Made by a program: the position numbers and the translations under genes
Source: JAPKYZ01 sp033763835
GTDB lineage: Bacteria > Acidobacteriota > Terriglobia > Bryobacterales > Bryobacteraceae
DNA length: 64,000 nucleotides
Direction of reading: 5' to 3'
NCBI GenBank assembly: GCA_033763835.1
Contig: JANRJS010000036.1
Coordinates: forward strand, 62,001 to 126,000
Shown here: positions 61,301 to 64,000 of the stretch, one piece after another
How the letters are laid out: the number at the start of each line of letters is the position of its first letter
Position numbering within the stretch: position 1 is the stretch's first letter
The notes under the pieces: generated by a model
What the model saw: only the letters and a program-made list of their open reading frames with translations
Told to the model about the DNA's origin: nothing
The model's database searches: none

Positions 61301-63897
61301 CCGGTGTCACAAACCCTGGGCACTGGACGACGAACACTTACGACGCGTTGGGGCGGACGGTGAGCGTCGCGCTGCCGGGCGGCGCGGGCGCGACGACCTA
61401 CAGCTACGCGGGCAACACGGTGACGGTGACCGATCCCGGCGGGAAGTGGAAGAAGTTCACCTCCGACGCTTTCGGGCAACTGGTTCAGGTGAACGAGCCT
61501 CGGCCCGGTGGGGGTGCGGACTACGCGACAACGTACACCTACAACGGACTGGGCAAGCTGACCGGGGTTTCGATGCCGCGCCCGCACGGCGCGGGCACCT
61601 ACACCCAGACCCGGACGTTCGTCTACGACACCCAAGGGCGTATGACGAGCGAAACCAATCCGGAGACGGGCACGACGACTTACGAGTACGATTCGTGGGG
61701 GCGGATGTGGCGGAAAACGGACGCGAAGAACCAGCGGACGGAGTGGTCGTTCGACAACTATCAGCGGGTCACTCAGGAACGGCACTACAACGCGAGCCAG
61801 CAGTTACTGCCGTGCGAGACGTTGGATTACCTCTACGACGGCGGAGGTTCCACGTCTTGGGGTCGGCTGACAGGGACGCGATGGGGCAATCCCGAAGATA
61901 ACGTGTGCCCGGTGCAGGGCGAGTTTCGCGAGTCCTATGCCTACGACGTGCACGGGCGGATGACTTACAAGTCGATTGGCCTAAAGCACCGCATCTTCGA
62001 TGGGAGCGCGACCTATAGCAGTCCTCCCTACACGCAGATGAGCGAAGGGTCGATTAGTGCCAGTTGGAGTTGGTCGTTTGGAAGGATCGTGGGGGTCTCG
62101 TATCCCAACTGGGACGAAGCCGTCGCGTACACTCCGCCGGGAGGGTACACGATGTACCAACGGGAAAGCAAACCCGGCCGAAGCTTACTGATAGGCCTCG
62201 ACTCCATGAAACGCCCGGCGACGCTGGTTCAGAACTTGAATGACGGGAGCGGTCCAACCACCGTAGTGGACAACGTGACGTACGGAGCGGGGGGAGAGTT
62301 AACACAAATCCGCTACAACGGAGTCAACGAAACCCGAGCGTATAATACGCAGGGACAGTTGACGGGGATTAGCTATAACGGGACGCTGCGGCACGAGTAC
62401 CGCTACTCGGCGACGCAGAACGACGGGCGGATTACATCGCATAAGAACTGGCAGTCGGGCGAGGATGTGGCGTATCAATACGACTCGCTGGGTCGGCTCG
62501 AGCAGGCGCAGACGGTGGGCCCGGAGTGGGGGCAATCGTTCGGCTACGACGGCTGGGGGAACCTGGTGTCCAAGGGAGTGACGAAAGGCTCGGCCCCGGC
62601 GATGAGTGTGACGGCGGACCCGGCGACGAATCGCCTGGTGGTGTCCGGTATGACGTATGATGCGAACGGAAGCGCAACGAACGTGCCGGGCGTGGGAGCG
62701 ATCACATACGACGGGCGGAACCGCCTCGTGACGGTAGCGGGGTCGAGCGTGCGGCGGGTGTACGACGCTCAGAACCGGATCGTGGCGCGGGCGGGCGATT
62801 GGGTGCAGGAGACGACCTCCTCAGACCGGCTGATGCAATCGATTGGAATCGACTTCTATCTGCCGGACGGCACGAAGATCGGCACGTATGGACGGTGGGT
62901 GTCGTCGATCCCGATGGGCATTACTTTTGCGAAGGGTGGGCAGGAGGTGCACTTCGCGGGGCGGCGGATCAAGGTGGAGGGAGGAAACAATCAGCCGTGG
63001 TGGTACGTGGAGTGGCAGAACGAGGACCGGTTGGGCTCGAACCAGCGGCATCATCCGTACGGGGAGACGCTCGGGTCGAGCGCGACGGAGTACAAGTTCG
63101 CGACCTACCAGCGGGAAGCTTCCGGGCTGGACTATGCCTGGAACCGCTACTACTCTTCGACCTACGGAAGGTTCTTGAGTTCCGATCCTTACCGGGCTAG
63201 TGGGGGGGCGGCCGATCCGGGCTCGTGGAATCGCTACGCCTATGTGGGTGGCGATCCGGTGAACCTCTATGACCCAGAAGGTCTAGCTGCGTTGCCACCG
63301 CCAGGGTATCAGGCACAGAATCGATTGCCCCCGCCCTCTAATCCTGGATATCAACCCAATAACCCCTACGCGGTTTTTGCAACGATATGCGTCGGACGTC
63401 GCTGCGTCGAGACGCAGGTGAATTCGATAAGTATGCTAGGTCGAAATCCAATCAACGATTTGGCAGTGGGAGAGGATTGGCATAAGTTTCGAGTCGATAT
63501 TCATACACTAAGCGATAAGGCCTTTGAAGACCGTTATCGTAAAACAAAAGCGGACATAGTCACCGCCCATGGAGCTAAGGACTTTACTGAGGTGCTTGAA
63601 AAATGCATGGAACGATCCGCTCCTCTCTACTATACGTCGGCAGGGGGAGGTCTGCCTTCTTTTCTTTTGCTTAATGATGCTATGCGTTTAATCGATAATG
63701 TGATGCAGGCCATTAATCGAGCTTCTGTTTTGCCCAATCAAGAAGTGCGCACAACAGTAGTACGGGAGTTGACCTCAGTGTTAACCCGAGTGATGTACGA
63801 CGACAACCCGAATATCGCTCAACTATCGTCGCTGGCGGCCACGGTAACTCGGGACTTCTATAGAACCGACGTAGACACATGCATTAAGGCCCCGTAA
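58300..63897 (+). CDS. Secreted RHS-repeat protein with variable C-terminal domain
   Basis: This 1865-residue protein has a signal peptide ('MLVVGTFAAIAPLAAQ'), a lectin/LamG-like N-terminal domain (about 20-215), a fibronectin III-like domain (about 218-310, 'DKVLLSWNAATDDANGSG') and many RHS/YD repeats (for example 'YEYDSWGRMWRKTDAKNQRTEW'). The RHS core ends near residue 1660 ('RYAYVGGDPVNLYDPEG'). The last ~200 residues are unlike the rest, lower in GC and of no family I know. In polymorphic toxins the part after the RHS core end is the toxin. This gene may be a toxin or an adhesive surface protein. It is coupled to the small secreted gene upstream. Confidence 0.88.
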   Translation: MKMLVVGTFAAIAPLAAQYSYYYTDFFSTLDTTKWHVNSAPNFCAGSMAGSASGLKGSGAVISKLAIPDGTSDYEVKMTVNGPTPNGVPNSWGQPRIFLRATSNANDATWGAAAGTFYVVSIGAGPNGTTQIGVTKRFDNTYSSILSTSVSLSYPVTVRASIRTEGATNAIRVSLGVHSWFVTDSSIVSGAPGVGHFCNDYQTNVANASLGPLERVAPNPPPSAVVTAAFPDKVLLSWNAATDDANGSGVYRYHIYRGGNLLIKTSQLTYADESVAPATAYTYSIYTEDYHGNVSTATNVSVTTPVYLNQDPRRTGVTPLGSYWGAMGEQIDMLSGNLNFTVPLIKAVGRGSWSASFALHYNSQNWRYVSSPTPGSMRHGADIGYGFGWRLMAGAIFPIYSDPYTFSHYIFIDSSGTEYKLNFNEGGVWRGASGIHVRYDEATRRVYFNDGSMWQMDCTAAWPEQDAGTRYPSSMHDANGNMVRIDYMPGQGSGVINTSGRIREIEDVRAVNTYWNGTWAYRTFQFNYNTDEVPRLLTIINNINTGEKYEFNYSALVTLQSPFDSWTPPWPHDKAKMLTVVWVLGTTLRHVFEYAAPQTGELTKISFPYWGELRYDYATFTYAGGHKLREVATRYLMKQPGAPVLAYQILRDPADSTRIFHTSATLNDPGGVGQRYWGFSHIQYWMLGLQTLYEERALPGGSVKARTVYEWALAPSGFPYVGTTLATIDPGTSNEKVTKTEQTLDGHGNVLTSKAYSFTDLVNPARTTTCTYVTASAYLTRHIRNLPLSCTLNAGGQNYTLFTNTYDGSYDGQTITGLRLHDGGNYPASFTTRGNLTSWSKLGGTSGSITFNMVGGTPNSSAAGTTQQTSYNAAHSAPSQVTTNSNSQIQSTFGYTSFLGLSNASQANGTAVSFSYDSYARPTTRSTPDGTVTFTYGSAGSWWTRSEIGGMWTKTYYDGFGRTIKEETGDAGGVKSTVETEYDSCACSPLGKLKRVSRPFAGVTNPGHWTTNTYDALGRTVSVALPGGAGATTYSYAGNTVTVTDPGGKWKKFTSDAFGQLVQVNEPRPGGGADYATTYTYNGLGKLTGVSMPRPHGAGTYTQTRTFVYDTQGRMTSETNPETGTTTYEYDSWGRMWRKTDAKNQRTEWSFDNYQRVTQERHYNASQQLLPCETLDYLYDGGGSTSWGRLTGTRWGNPEDNVCPVQGEFRESYAYDVHGRMTYKSIGLKHRIFDGSATYSSPPYTQMSEGSISASWSWSFGRIVGVSYPNWDEAVAYTPPGGYTMYQRESKPGRSLLIGLDSMKRPATLVQNLNDGSGPTTVVDNVTYGAGGELTQIRYNGVNETRAYNTQGQLTGISYNGTLRHEYRYSATQNDGRITSHKNWQSGEDVAYQYDSLGRLEQAQTVGPEWGQSFGYDGWGNLVSKGVTKGSAPAMSVTADPATNRLVVSGMTYDANGSATNVPGVGAITYDGRNRLVTVAGSSVRRVYDAQNRIVARAGDWVQETTSSDRLMQSIGIDFYLPDGTKIGTYGRWVSSIPMGITFAKGGQEVHFAGRRIKVEGGNNQPWWYVEWQNEDRLGSNQRHHPYGETLGSSATEYKFATYQREASGLDYAWNRYYSSTYGRFLSSDPYRASGGAADPGSWNRYAYVGGDPVNLYDPEGLAALPPPGYQAQNRLPPPSNPGYQPNNPYAVFATICVGRRCVETQVNSISMLGRNPINDLAVGEDWHKFRVDIHTLSDKAFEDRYRKTKADIVTAHGAKDFTEVLEKCMERSAPLYYTSAGGGLPSFLLLNDAMRLIDNVMQAINRASVLPNQEVRTTVVRELTSVLTRVMYDDNPNIAQLSSLAATVTRDFYRTDVDTCIKAP

Positions 63898-63898
63898 C

Positions 63899-64000
63899 GT
63901 GAGGTTGCTCATCTGGATTGGCAGTCTGATCGCGGTCTATCCGCAACATGAATTCGCGATCGTGGCGTCGGTGACGCAAGCAGAAGTTTCACAGTTGAAA
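63899..64000 (+). CDS. Partial secreted or membrane protein after RHS
   Basis: A frame from GTG, one base after the RHS stop, opens with 'VRLLIWIGSLIAVYP', a short hydrophobic leader, and runs off the window. Its position directly after the RHS gene is where an immunity protein would sit. The family cannot be judged from 34 residues. Confidence 0.45.
   Translation, partial: MRLLIWIGSLIAVYPQHEFAIVASVTQAEVSQLK

Overview
The window looks like chromosomal DNA of a GC-rich acidobacterium, probably from the Solibacter/Bryobacter group. This is inferred from a DUF1552 protein paired with a planctomycete-type DUF1592-family cytochrome, a helix-turn-helix/transmembrane protein with the N-terminal module common in that phylum, and the generally high GC of the housekeeping genes. 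No rRNA or species marker is present, so the assignment is tentative.

Layout. (1) 1-11.3 kb is ordinary chromosome: the end of a CCA-adding enzyme, a sixA gene broken by an in-frame amber codon, an O-antigen-ligase-like polymerase, a hicAB pair whose toxin gene is frameshifted, a coupled operon of two 6-pyruvoyl-tetrahydropterin-synthase paralogues and folE, a TlpA-like thioredoxin coupled to glcD, the DUF1552/DUF1592 pair, and tRNA-Pro(UGG). (2) 11.3-16.6 kb has lower GC: a membrane-anchored HTH protein, a PEP-CTERM-like protein, a lone protease prodomain-like gene, a secreted subtilisin, and a tandem array of a degenerate ~115-bp repeat. (3) 16.6-20.3 kb is chromosomal again: a DJ-1/PfpI-beta-propeller fusion and a YciI protein, divergent from a GlxA-type AraC regulator and a COG2085-type reductase.

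(4) 20.6-32 kb is a defence island built largely from NAD- and nucleotide-sensing modules: a lone PF10137-type TIR-like protein, a Thoeris system (thsB, thsA) preceded by a coupled pair of membrane genes of which one carries a TIR-like domain, an IS3 element with clean ends, and an orphan 1241-residue protein with a C-terminal PD-(D/E)XK nuclease. Copies of the ~115-bp repeat separate these modules. (5) 31.9-57.7 kb looks like one or more mobile elements: a large serine recombinase, an XRE regulator, a gene split by an AT-rich IS5-like element, a Dam-type methylase, an Lrp-like regulator, excisionase-like HTH proteins, a VirD4/HerA-like ATPase, a replication-relaxation protein, a tyrosine integrase, DUF2958 and MazEF. 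Its cargo is an unusual DISARM-like operon (methylase-drmE-drmA-drmB, without drmC, drmD or a 5mC methylase) and, divergent from it, a ubiquitin-like conjugation operon (Ubl, E2-like, JAB, E1) coupled to a ParB-MT-A70 methylase. (6) 57.8-64 kb is a small secreted protein followed by a 1865-residue RHS protein with a variable, toxin-like C-terminus and the start of a possible partner gene.

How the parts fit: the mobile element appears to carry layered anti-phage functions (DNA modification plus helicase-based exclusion, and ubiquitin-like tagging). The neighbouring island adds abortive-infection-type NAD depletion (Thoeris and other TIR-like proteins). The best candidates for something undescribed are the drmC-less DISARM variant, the Ubl operon whose Ubl lacks a terminal Gly-Gly and whose E1 carries a 22-residue internal duplication, the 1241-residue nuclease, and the membrane pair upstream of Thoeris.
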